Of a stretch of DNA of 64,000 bases, positions 50,490 through 63,135 are shown piece after piece (positions within the stretch are counted from its first letter, which is position 1; each line of letters opens with the position of its first letter). The notes beneath the pieces were generated by a model, which searched no databases, was not told the origin of the DNA, and saw only the letters and a list, made by a program, of their open reading frames with translations. The position numbers and the translations under genes are program-made. The stretch spans positions 5,308,339 through 5,372,338 of the forward strand of contig NW_024753828.1 of NCBI RefSeq assembly GCF_018991925.1, in the 5' to 3' direction. The DNA comes from Homarus americanus. Its lineage: Eukaryota; Arthropoda; Malacostraca; Decapoda; Nephropidae.

Positions 50490-51062
50490 CCATCATTCAA
50501 CCTTACTTACTACAACCTCCCATATACCACCACTACTTAACCTCTCCTACCTGCATAACCTCTCACCCCACTACTTAACCTCTCACCACCACCACTACTT
50601 GCTCTCACCACCACCCACTACTACTTAACCTCTCACCACCACTACTTAACCTCACCACCACCACTACTTAACCTCACCCACCACCTATAACCTCTCCTAC
50701 CACCACTACTAACAACCTCTCACCACCACTACTACTTAACCTCTCACCACCACTACTCTTAACCTCACCCTACTTAACCTCTCCCACCCACCACCACACT
50801 ACCAACCTCCCACTTATACCCACCACTACTTAACCTCTCACCCACCACCCTACTTAACCTCTCACCACCACTACTTAACCTCTCACCACCACTACTTAAC
50901 CCCTCCCATATACCACCACTGTAACCTCTCACCACCACCACTACTTAACCTCTCACCACCACCACTACTTAACCTCCCATATACCACCACTACTTAACCT
51001 CTCACCACCACCACTACTTAACCTCTCACCACCACCACTACTTAACCTCTCACCACCACACT
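50490..51062. repeat. Minisatellite E (~21-bp unit)
   Basis: About 25 degenerate copies with CACCACTACTTAACCTCT. Confidence 0.92.
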
Positions 51063-51618
51063 TAGTCTCTGTGTGAGGTACAACAGTCCCTTGTGATAAT
51101 TCCTCTTCAAAATAGTCACTTTCCGTAAACAGTCGTCATATGCCTGTCTTCCCAGCTGTCATATACCCCTAAACACGTCATATGCCCTAATACCTGTCAT
51201 GTCCCGTAAACAGCTGTCATATCACCTAATACCTGTCATGCATACTCCACAGACCTGTCATGCGAGCTTGTGTGTTTATCATATGGTAGATAACAGTATT
51301 TGTCACGTGGTGTTTGTCACGGTAAACACACTCGGCTCTACCTGGTGGCGCGCGTTTTGTCATAGTCACACGGGGAGAGAGGGAGGAGAGAGAGGGAGAG
51401 AGGGAGGGGGGAGAGAGAGAGAGGGCTATCTTTAAAGAGCGTTAGTACATGTGATAACGTAACCAGTAATGTTTATCTTTTTATCTCACAGTTGATAACA
51501 CTATCACCACAACCTCCACCACCACCACCACAAATACTATTACCAACACCACTATCACCACAACCACCACCATCGCTGATCACGGCAACCACCACGATAT
51601 ATTAAAACACACACACAC

Positions 51619-51651
<33 letters not shown>

Positions 51652-51828
51652 CTACATACATCATCCATCCATCCATCAACCACTACAATACTACCAGTTC
51701 ACCACAACCACTACAATACCACCAGTTCACCACCACTCCACAATCACTCCTCCACCCACCCACAAATTTAGTTCTATTCTCAACCTGGGTTATTTTTCGT
51801 CTCAGGTAATGAGCAAAGGCAAAGACGC
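51063..51828. other. No gene seen
   Basis: Repeated CTGTCATAT(G/C)CC words at 51130-51260, GA tract 51370-51425 and (AC)n 51608-51650. Confidence 0.6.
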
Positions 51829-51832
51829 CCTC

Positions 51833-52230
51833 ATTGGTCGACCCCGCCTCCTAAACCCCTCTGATTGGTGGGCTGGGTCACGGGATTCCTCCAATAAGAC
51901 GCCTTTGGTTGGTGGACTGGGCATAACGTGACTCTTGCAACGTCATTATTGTTGATAGTGATTGGTGGTAAGCAGACAGTGATTGGTGGACAGGGTTATG
52001 TCATCATGATAAGCAGAAAGTAGTCTACTAGATTACGTCATCATAGTAACCTGTCAGTGATTGGCGAGTGAAATTACGTCATTACGATATGATAAACAAA
52101 CTGATTAATGGACATTATTACGTCATTATGGTCAACAATAACTGGTGGAAAGCGTGACGTCATTGTAATAGAAAGGAGGTGATTGGTGGAAGGCGTGACG
52201 TCAGTTCTAAAAAAGGCGATGATTGGTGGA
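51833..52230. promoter_or_regulatory. Array of ATTGG (CCAAT) and CRE motifs, ~40-bp units
   Basis: Inverted CCAAT boxes (ATTGG) lie at 51833, 51864, 51961, 51982, 52060, 52182 and 52222, with decayed versions near 51908, 52104 and 52142. CRE-type CGTCA cores lie at 51941, 52036, 52077, 52121, 52158 and 52199, plus TGTCA at 51999; the last two complete ones are palindromic TGACGTCA. From 51999 onward the CRE cores are 37, 41, 44, 37 and 41 nt apart. The ATTGG-to-CGTCA distance is 16-17 nt in five units. The ancestor unit looks like GTGATTGGTGGAAAGCGTGACGTCA. NF-Y and CREB/ATF binding are inferred from known consensus sites. Confidence 0.65.
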
Positions 52231-53937
<1,707 letters not shown>

Positions 53938-54162
53938 TCATCTCAAAGAATATTCCATCAAAGGTACAGGTAGAGACCTTAAGCATGCATTATCTCCCCC
54001 ACCTCCGGAGAGTGATACTGTACGACATCCTTTGGGCTTGGCAGCAGCCTCAGAGGATGTGAGATTTCCCCAGGTGTACACTAGTTTAATCCTCCCTATT
54101 ACATCACTCAACCAACTCCAGGCATGACTGCTTCCATCACAAGTAAAGTACAGTAACCAATT
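53938..54162 (-). CDS. Possible terminal exon of the nested gene (exon c)
   Basis: After a possible acceptor (ttgtttgaagag) a phase-0 frame of 75 codons reads NWLLYFTCDGSSHAWSWLSD and ends ...LPVPLMEYSLR-stop. The phase is right for the donor at 54982, and Trp/Cys content is unlike random AT-rich sequence. The acceptor has a weak pyrimidine tract, and no family is recognised. Treat as a candidate only. Confidence 0.25.
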   Translation of the reverse strand, partial: NWLLYFTCDGSSHAWSWLSDVIGRIKLVYTWGNLTSSEAAAKPKGCRTVSLSGGGGDNACLRSLPVPLMEYSLR

Positions 54163-54981
54163 CTCTTCAAACAATAAAATGTACATAACTAGTATACTGT
54201 ACTGTACATGAAGAGTACAGAAACTCTAAGGAGAATTTCACCAAATGTACGAGTTACAGCAGAACTGAAGCCAATTTACAGTACTGTACTGTACAGTCTT
54301 AAGAAATTTTTCTAAAATTTACACTGGAAACAATTTCTAATGTCAGGCAATATTTCAAATTTTAAAGTACGTACTGTACAAATAGTTTACAAAGTCTCAT
54401 CAAACTTAGCATCAAAGCTTTACATACATGACATTCAGGAGCATCTGCTCATGCCATCCATCCATCTAAGCCACCAAATCGCTCACCCCTCCAGCCACTA
54501 CCATCAATGACTCAGCTGTTGTAGTACCATGACATTATAACAATAAAAAAATTAATTTTCATTGGCATTGAAAAAAGTATCGTCTTCAGGTAAATTAATA
54601 CACTTTCCTGACCTTGAGCAACATCACCATCAACTAATCAATACAACAGGAGTAAACTACAGTTTGTATGTATTGATGAGAGTTTTACATGTTTCAGTAT
54701 CATGACTATTATCCAAGTACGTATACTGTATTACTCTTAAAACATCTTTAGTTTTTCAATACAAAATTAAAATGGAATAATCATAAAAGAATAATATTGT
54801 ACAGTGCTGTACAGTATATACAAGTATTGTAATATTTCTTTTTTGAGAATATGAATACTACAGTACTGTACTGTACAACAGTTTTTCTTAGGTTTAAGAA
54901 TGTATTATCTCTTGACCAGAGTCCACAACCATCTGTTCATTATTTTGTGAGTAACAAATGTAAAACCAATTCACTACTCAC
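54163..54981. other. AT-rich intron between nested exons b and c
   Basis: Dense in TACTGTA/TACAGTA chains (for example near 54280 and 54860). Confidence 0.6.
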
Positions 54982-55457
54982 CAGGAAGTATCTCATATGA
55001 TTAAATATGAGGGATATGTTGGTGAGGTATGACCACACCTCCTGCAGTGCCTCCTTCTGAACCAACTCCTCACGGGGAGACTCGGGGCAGTCTATAAACA
55101 AGTTTGTCATACTGCCACTTCCTTTTCTCAAATTAATCCCTTTTCTGACCAGTTCCTCATGAACCTTTTTATTTTCCTTCTCAACATTTTCATAATCTGA
55201 ATCACAGCAAGTAATCCGTGCACTACCATTATCTAAACTTAATTCGCCATTCCCCACATCATAACCAATCTCACGAGCTGTTACATCGACAGCCATAATA
55301 TCATGCAATGGGTTTGTCCCTTGTCCAGTGCCAAAGCCATGTGGAATCCGGGCAGCCATGTGTGTGTGCAGCTCCAAGTAGACAGCCTCAAATTTGTCCA
55401 TCTCATGGTGGAGGCTCAGCAGGTAATTAACCTTGCGAGGCATCTTTTCTCTATCTT
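54982..55457 (-). CDS. Internal exon of an unidentified nested gene (exon b)
   Basis: After an acceptor (tactgtcgtag) the frame reads (E)DREKMPRKVNYLLSLHHE, then MDKFEAVYLELHTHMAARIP, through about 159 residues to NHMRYFL and a perfect donor CTG|GTGAGT, phase 0. The start phase accepts the one-base overhang of exon a at 58940, giving FDCS-EDREK across the junction. The first ~35 residues look like an amphipathic helix with faint resemblance to the N-terminal helix of nucleosome assembly proteins (KVN.L..L....FEA...E), but no NAP core follows, so I do not name it. The middle is acidic and polar and the end is helical again. It could splice to the frame at 54162, or in principle to other phase-0 acceptors of the locus. 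Confidence 0.6.
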
Positions 55458-58400
55458 CTACGACAGTAACAACAAGAACTGTGAGTCTGTCTGTATCACA
55501 AATACCTTTACACCTGTGACTGTTCAATGGTACTGTAAAATTTGTCATTCTTCAGTAACTTTTTATCATTATTTAATATGTATGACAGACTCTACTTCTT
55601 TTCCTTTTAAAAATCACCCTTGATGTTGTGCATTGCTACCTAACTAAATTATAAAAGCTGTTCATCACAAGTGAAGCAGATCAGCATAAAAAAAATGTTA
55701 GCTAGACACCCAAATCAATAGAAATCTCTGAACAGTTAAACCTTTGATATTTCACTGGGTTAGGGACTGAACAAAATATCAAATACACAAAACTAAAAAT
55801 TCCTAAACTTAATGGCTTACAATAAAAAAATAAATAAACAGAGACATGGTTCAATCACAGCGTAACTAATAAATAAATGATACAGACATTATTAATGGAG
55901 GAGGTCGTGGCAGTGGGGAAGTCTGTAGCAGGTGAGGAAGGTGAAGAGACTTAATCAGCTGGTATGGGTGAGGAGGAAGAGGAGGACTTGGTGACCACAA
56001 TTGTGGGGAGCCATTTAAAGACCTACATTACCTATATTGCTTTTTGTCAAGCAGTCAACACCCAAAAATTATACAATTTGTTGAAAACTATTGACATGAT
56101 GGATCAAACCACAAGTTGCTGAACTATAGTATACTCTAAGCCTTTAAAAAGAGTAAAACGTTTACCACTACAAAACAAATGACATTTCTGGACCACCTCT
56201 CACAATTCTAACTGCACAAAAGTAATACACACATGAACACACAGTTTACTGCTGCTGCTCTTCATCACATCTCCCATTTTTCTTTATTCCTTTCTGCACA
56301 GGTTGCTCTCTAATTTTACAATTACCATAACTAAGAAAAAAATAGGGGGTACAGCCTGTACTGCAAGTACTGTACTCAAAACACAAAGCCTTAAATTGCA
56401 ATTTATCAAGGGTTGGCTGAATAGTCTTGTGACAGATGACATAATAATAAGTCAGGTCATAATACTGTACAGTGGAGGGGGAGTGATCAGGACAGTACTA
56501 CAGTGTCATGAAACTGAGACAAAGGCAAAAGGATATTTTGGGGGGCTTTATCATAATGTTCAGAATCAGTTGTATGAAATATTTATCCCAAGATGGTGCT
56601 TCAAAACTTACAATATCGAAGTATCTGAGAAAATTACAATGCCCAATACTACAGCATGAAAAAATTTCCACACTACTGTCCTGATATGCAGAATGGTCAA
56701 CACACTTTAGTCAGATCCTGTAGTGTCACCCTATGTTGTCAACAAGATACTGCTCTACAATGCACAAAAGTTTGCATAATACTTTAGTCTATTTTAGTTT
56801 GTATAACATAACCAAATTGGCATATGACAATAGGTTAACGAAGCCTGATCGAGAAAAAAGAAGAGAGATATGAGAGGAAGGAAAATGAAGAATGAGATAG
56901 GATGGATTAAGGAGAGATTCTGGGCATGATTTTTTCTTAGTTTTTGCAAGAATTCTATAATACGGTACAACAAAAAGCTCATGCAGAGTAGTGTTGAAGT
57001 TAGGATGGTATAGGTTAGTCCATTCTTTGTTTTTTCCTGAGGTTAATAAAATGCTTTCTGGGCTTAAAGAGTGAATGTTAAAAATCTTGTACATAAGAGC
57101 TTTACATAAATAAAACCTTAGCTTAAAAGACAGTATGGGAGATTATACTTGAGTGGCATGTGGGAGAGAAGTCATACAAGATACGACACTTTAAAGTATT
57201 TCGTAGTCTAAAGAATGCCACACACACACTAGCCATCAACAGGACTGTATAGGGGGCACATGGACACAACAGACCCATCAACTCAAGATCCACCCATTTT
57301 TAATATTTTAACAACCATTACAATTCGAACAAGTTAACAGGTTGGTGGTTGCCAAGTTATTTGCGTTGCCACTTGGGCAAGTTCATTGCTTTTTCTATCA
57401 TATTACTCAAGTATTCAATGTAAAAGAATTTTTTCAGGCGAATGAAGTCTTCACCTCAAATACTTTAATCAAATACAGAACAGGAAAAAAGAGACTATGG
57501 ATTTGTTTACGTTGCTGACACATCACGTCGCAACCACTGAGCAATCACCCCCCTCAAATTGCAATACTTTATAGTAATTGCCAATGACACCAAAAGTGTC
57601 ACAGAAACAACTACAGTATCCTAGAATAGTTACATGTGACTGCTGAGGCAATGCATCCACAATCATCTCACATGATACACCTACTATAATGTCCCTACTG
57701 TTTGCTTGCCATTCAAAACTAATTGCCTCAACTTACATTCTTCTATACTTACTGTACTTTACTGTACTTGAATATCTGAATTCTTAGAAACACTTGTCTA
57801 TTCACTATTCACATGCAAATATCCCATTTTTTCAAAGCTACTACATTTCCTGCAATTCAACTGTTAACTTCAATGACTACCAAGCCAGACTGACTGAATG
57901 ACTAACTCTCTGAGTGATTATTTTAACCAGCCTGCACTGACACTATGATCAATCATTGTCCCTTCTTGTTTTTCCATAAACAATCCTAAATATCCAACAT
58001 TAGAGCAAATTGTTTATTTATCTGCCATATCCACAACTATAATTTCTTGCCTAAACTTGAGCTCCACTTGAAAGCTATACGAAGCAAATCATCCATACAA
58101 AATAAACTGGTCTTGTAGATAATGTTACTTGGTCAAATACCACGAGCAGGTTGACTAAGTCACCTAAAACTAGTGTTATTGCAGAATTATAATAATACTG
58201 TATATAACTAGACACAGTGAAACAGTAGTAATTTTATGGAAGCCATTCATGGTGTACACAATAATATCAACACAGTTCAGAGTAGTATTAAGTTTCTATA
58301 TCACCAGTATTGTATGTGGAAATAATATTAACTGTATCAACACTGAACACGGCCACACTGACACTGGTCTGCTCCACAGTATCCCACCAGCCTTCAACCC

Positions 58401-58939
58401 CCCACAACCCCAACACCCACAAGTATCAGGTGCTAAAATCATTCTAGATAAGATAGATAACTGTAAAATGACAGAGCTCTTATGAGTTCCTTAATTAAAA
58501 CAACGAGTAAATGCTCACTATTTACTCTACTTAATACAGAGTAAAATTGTGACTAAGTTACTTCTGGACATGTATTTATTAGCTGGTGAGGCCATAAGTT
58601 TCTGCACCACCCTGTTCCCTGGCACATCTGCACCATAACACTTGCGTGGCTAACAGGTGTATTGAGAAGTTTGCATATAAATTTCTATTCCTTTCTATGT
58701 CATTATGAGGGTATTACTGGACCTGTATAGTTTTCCTAAATCTGTACATGTACTTATGTTTTTTGTAAAGTATATACAGTACAGTATCTGACTATTTGTA
58801 TGAGCAGAAGCAACACTAAATTCTATATCTGTATGATCTGGCCAACGTGATCCATATCTAAACAACTTTCTCACAATAAAAATACAGTACATGGATTTTC
58901 TATTTATTTGTAAGATTGTGGTAACTAAGACAATATTAC
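55458..58939. other. Intron between nested exons a and b
   Basis: AT-rich. Frames of 118 aa (56303, plus) and 101 aa (57094, minus) lack splice signals or family resemblance. Confidence 0.55.
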
Positions 58940-59094
58940 CAGAGCAATCAAAGGTAAAGAGGATCATTTTCACAACAACATCCTGATTGTGGTTAGAGAT
59001 TTCCAAAATTTGCATGGCAGCCTTCAAGTTAATCCAGTACATGCACCAAGCCTCAAGATATTTATTACTCTCTGGTACATACCACATTGATCTG
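58940..59094 (-). CDS. Internal exon of an unidentified nested gene (exon a)
   Basis: An acceptor (aatgtaaacag) is followed by an open frame that includes MWYVPESNKYLEAWCMYW, then INLKAAMQILEISNHNQD, then VVVKMILFTFDCS, and a donor CTCTG|GTAATA. The exon starts in phase 2 and ends in phase 1. The amino-acid mix (Trp, Cys, amphipathic helix pattern) looks coding and unlike the AT-rich noise around it. It lies 1.1 kb inside the LRRFIP intron on the same strand. Its outgoing phase fits the exon at 55457. I do not recognise the protein. Confidence 0.5.
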
Positions 59095-60194
59095 CTGTTT
59101 ACATTAAATAAAAATTCATTTATCTATTGTCTTGACCTGTGTCAGAATTTTGTCAAACTTAGGAGGCCACATAAGTCTCAATAAGATGCTCAGATATATC
59201 CAAGGGTGGACTGTAAACTCTCATTATTTGGAACAAGTTAATACGCACAAAGTTTCAACAATTATATATACTTCCATTCTTTATAATCTGTATAATATGA
59301 CAAGAATAGACTGAAAACCTTTGAAAATAGGCAGGAGGAATATTCTTCACTTTGGTGTAAAGTTTTGTGCATTCCTGATGAGTGATTCCCCATGATTTAA
59401 GTTGCTACAATGGGTCCTTCTGATTTCCCATGATTTGGGAAATTAATGTTACCCTGAATTTCCATTATCTGAGTAGACTTAAGTCCTCAAGATTTCCTCC
59501 TATTTAAGTAATATTAATGAACTGTAGCCAAGGGTGGTTCCTACACTCCCTCCCCCATTCTTAATTTAAGGTGAAATTTCTGTAGACGGAAATTGCACTG
59601 ATACAGTATTAGTCTTTCATTTCATGGGGTTTCATAACAACAAAAATGCTATTTTTCTTACACAACTACCTGCACCTAAAAGTCCACTTATCTACATCTA
59701 CAGCACATTACATGAGTGAAATCTTAACCAAATATTATTAATGCAAAACATTCCCACTCCATTAAAAACCAATACTGTACTGTACCTAACAGCCAAAACA
59801 TACAGTCACCAAATCTGTTTGCTGGTCTGCCTTTACTAGTATAAAGCATGAAACACTTTGCTGCCATTTAATAAAAACATAGACGAAACAAAGACTTCTT
59901 TTACCACATACAGTACAACATTTCCAATAGTGAAAACTCAGAAACATAAAGGATAGAGGATAAAAGTGCCACAAATGGTTCTGTAGGGCCAACGTTCATG
60001 AGACAACCAAAATGAATAAAGACCAGCCTTTTCCCCTGCTATACTGTACTGTACTCAAAGGTCAGTTCAGTACATAATAGATTTCTACCCTGTGAGCATC
60101 ATCTGTATTACAGTTCAACACAGCTCAAATGTTTATCTAAAGTAGAAAAAGGAAGATAATCGGAGAATAATCTCACTTGCATACACACACTTAC
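59095..60194. other. AT-rich intron
   Basis: Nothing recognised except scattered CTGTAC motifs; further small exons of the nested gene cannot be excluded. Confidence 0.5.
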
Positions 60195-60284
60195 CTCTTT
60201 CGCAATTCTATCTAAAGCCTCGTCTTCTACGGCATATTTCTTGCCCTCTCGCCGCCGGGAACCAATATTCCCTGCATTTTCCAT
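60195..60284 (-). CDS. LRRFIP: LRRFIP homologue, N-terminal coding exon
   Basis: This exon encodes 30 residues, starting MENAGNIGSRRREGKKYAV and ending EDEALDRIAKE. The basic start followed by an (A/V)EDEAL..IA(R/K)E motif is the N-terminal signature of LRRFIP1/2, which bind Flightless-I and the TLR adaptor machinery and take part in actin remodelling and Wnt/innate signalling in animals. The ATG lies one base after a good acceptor (tttcag at 60291-60286), so an upstream 5' UTR exon is implied. The exon ends exactly at GAG|GTAAG in phase 0, which matches the phase-0 acceptor of the exon at 4448-4316. Joining them gives IAKE|AEARLA, the contiguous family motif. What is seen: reading frame, splice sites, motif. 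Inferred: that the 55.7-kb intron is really spliced. The choice between LRRFIP1 and LRRFIP2 is left open. Confidence 0.8.
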
Positions 60285-62549
60285 CCTGAAACAGCCAAGC
60301 CAGAATATACATTAGATGAATCATATTTATTGTCTACTCTAAATGATTCCCACATTTTTATTAACAATACAGTACATCCTATTTATTACATACAAGATTG
60401 TCTGCTACATCAATGTATTTTCCACAAACTGTATTGCAGTACTGTATAGTGTACCATACACAATTTACACTGTACAGTATAGTGCAATGTACAGTTGTGT
60501 ATTTCCAAAAATGCAAACATATTTTAGAAATACAAAGATAAGCTTTAATACACATTCCTGACAAACTGGTCCTTTCCTTCAAACATGAGAGAAACTGATC
60601 AAACAAAATTAATCATCAAATTTTTTTTTAAGTTACAACAAATACAGCAGCAGGCAATCTTTACTTGTATCTTTGTGCTGAAGGTCCCTGTATTTTCCCT
60701 TCATCAGTACCAAACTGAAATACCCTGTACAGTACTGTCTAACAATTACAATTCCACATTTTAATTAAAGCATGAAACCACAATGCCATACCTATGACAT
60801 CAACTGATTGGCTGACAGGATAATATGTCCAAGATAAAGGAGAGGCCCATCATATGACCAGTAACCAAATGAACTGTGATGATTGTTTAAAAAAATTAAA
60901 ATAAATAAAAAATAACAAAAATAAATAAATAATAATTTCCCCAAAACAGTAGTTCATCACAAAATTTAATTGTACCAGCCCACATGGCAGAATACACAAG
61001 TTAAAGTCACTCGTCCTTACAGGAATGCCATCAGCAGATACTTGAACAAGCGTATGAGTGGAGTGTTGGAATCTTGTGTAGTAAAGTCTTATGATAGAAA
61101 TTAGTTACATCATACATATTTGGGATTTATTGTGTGAGGGCAGCAAATGCAGTATCTGCACTGAACCTCTCCAACATGCATTAATCACCAATAAAAATAA
61201 ATGCTACAAGAGCCACACCAATATACAGAAACACACAGCATCTTCAAATGTTAAGTGTAAAACTCAATACAATAATACTGTAGCTGTTAAACAAAACAAA
61301 AAATCCAACAGCAACGAAGCACATTTAACATGATGTTTCCCTTCCTCATTACCAACTACAAGTACAGTACTTTACTATGGTTTATGGTAATTTAATCTTT
61401 GTTATTGTTAGGAATATTTTTATTTTACTTTCAACTATGAATACATCTACCTTTTTAATTTCCATTTAAATATTAGATAGATGATGCATGTTTTAGTGCT
61501 TTACATCAGTTGCAAGGATGGCAGTTTATAAAACTCTACTTTTCCTTATAACTTTTACTAACACACTAAAGAAATTAATTGCACACTATTTATTCAGACA
61601 TGATGCAATGCAAAATGATAGTCTTTAGTGTACAGCACACACTGTACATAATCACCACACAAAGATGGGTGTCAATATTTAAACATGCACTGACAAATTA
61701 GTGTCAATGCTGGCCTTAAACTTTGCAATGTATGAGTTATGGAATACTGAACAAAATTCAAGAATTTAAAAAGACCACGGTTAATTACGTGCACAAAATG
61801 TTCATGTTTCCGAAGATATATTGGTCATCAAATCTAACAAACTTAAAAAATTTGTACAGTAATTTATAAAGATATCAGTACCCCTTGATCCACACCACAG
61901 TAAAATAGGAGTGGTGTACAATACAGTACCATACTGATAACAGATGTACTGTACAGGTGCTAACTCTGCCTGTGTTATGTACTATAAGAGTTATACAATA
62001 GTATTAAACTTGCCCTATAATCTTTTAATAAGAAAATTAATAAAAACAATTTCCTCAAGAAGCTGGCTGAATAACATAAACTAGGAAGACTATTATTTTG
62101 TACTACTGTACAGTACAGTACCCGTATATAAATGAACAGTCATTCAGTGAGGCGACTTTCATATTTCCTTTGCACAGTACAGTACTGTACAGGTATCATG
62201 GAATAAACTGACAGAGAATGACAGCCCAAGCAAGTCCTGATTGACCAACTTTGGCCGATGTTAAAGTACATTAAAGACCCCATACCATGCCCAGTACTTG
62301 CCAACAGTGTACTGTACAGTACTATAACAAAAATAGTCAACCAGTGGATATGAGGAAAAAGTAAATGGTGGATGTTGTTCTCAAAACTTCAATGGTCTCT
62401 TATTTTCTCATAACAGTACTGTACTGTAATGCAAATGATACATAACCAGAACAATATTCTACTTCCATTATACTGATACATTATTTGTATTCATGATACA
62501 ATAAAATGAAGTGTATTACATAAGGAAAATACTGCTTAATGTAGATGTA
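60285..62549. other. AT-rich first intron of the LRRFIP locus
   Basis: CTGTAC-rich; no gene seen. Confidence 0.55.
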
Positions 62550-62701
62550 CAGTAGCTAAAACAACTATCTGTGCAGGTGGGGGTCGATATGCTCCGAAAT
62601 TTTACGTGTGACTAGTGACAGCCCTCATATACCAAAATTTATTGTCCATGGTCTCACATTGTTTCCCACAAAGTATGCACAGATAGTTGTTTTAGCTACT
62701 G
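62550..62701. mobile_element. Tc1/mariner-type MITE, 152 bp
   Basis: Perfect 26-bp terminal inverted repeats: left starts CAGTAGCTAAAACAACTATC then TGTGCA, right ends TGCACAGATAGTTGTTTTAG then CTACTG. It is flanked by TA on both sides (62548-62549 and 62702-62703), and the inverted match runs on to 29 bp through GTAC. CAGT termini plus TA target duplication are typical of Tc1/mariner. The ~100-bp interior is non-coding. Perfect TIRs indicate recent origin or constraint. Confidence 0.88.
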
Positions 62702-63022
62702 TACAGTACTGTATAGGGAAAAGATCTTTACAACAGACACTCAGTTGCCACACACCATCATCATAATCTTATACGTACAGGTACTACTATACTAAGTTTA
62801 TTACTCCTATGGCAACATTAATTAACTCAAAATGCTAACAATGACAAGGTTAGTTTCTGGGGTTATTGTCCTGGCCCACCTTTGAGCATAAAATAATTCC
62901 AATATCACAGCATTACAATGATGAGATTCTCACAACTATGTGGATCAGGTCTTGGGATATTATAATGGTACAGGTTACAACTGATTACGTACAGTCAAAG
63001 GAGAAAGTTACCTTACACTTAC

Positions 63023-63135
63023 CTTGCCTTATGTTCTGAAACTCACGACGAAGAATTTGGGTAAAGTTCTCCGTTCAGACTTAAACTTCGAAGCTTCGCT
63101 GTCACTTTACCCAATTTGTCCGTCAAGGGTTTTGG
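63023..63135 (-). other. Candidate 5' UTR exon and promoter region of the LRRFIP locus
   Basis: On the minus strand a perfect donor GGCAAG|GTAAGT ends at 63023. The preceding ~110 nt are richer in CpG (CGACG, TTCGAAGCTTCG, GACGGAC) than the surrounding AT-rich, CpG-poor sequence. No long frame is present. This fits a noncoding first exon spliced to the acceptor just before the ATG at 60284. The transcription start cannot be placed from sequence alone. Confidence 0.35.

Noticed and set aside
54982..55457. Naming exon b a nucleosome assembly protein
   Set aside because: Only about 30 residues are loosely similar; the NAP core motifs are absent.
56303..56659. Plus-strand 118-aa frame
   Set aside because: AT-rich, no recognisable family or flanking splice signals.
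56789..57094. Minus-strand 101-aa frame
   Set aside because: Low-GC chance frame; possible but unsupported.
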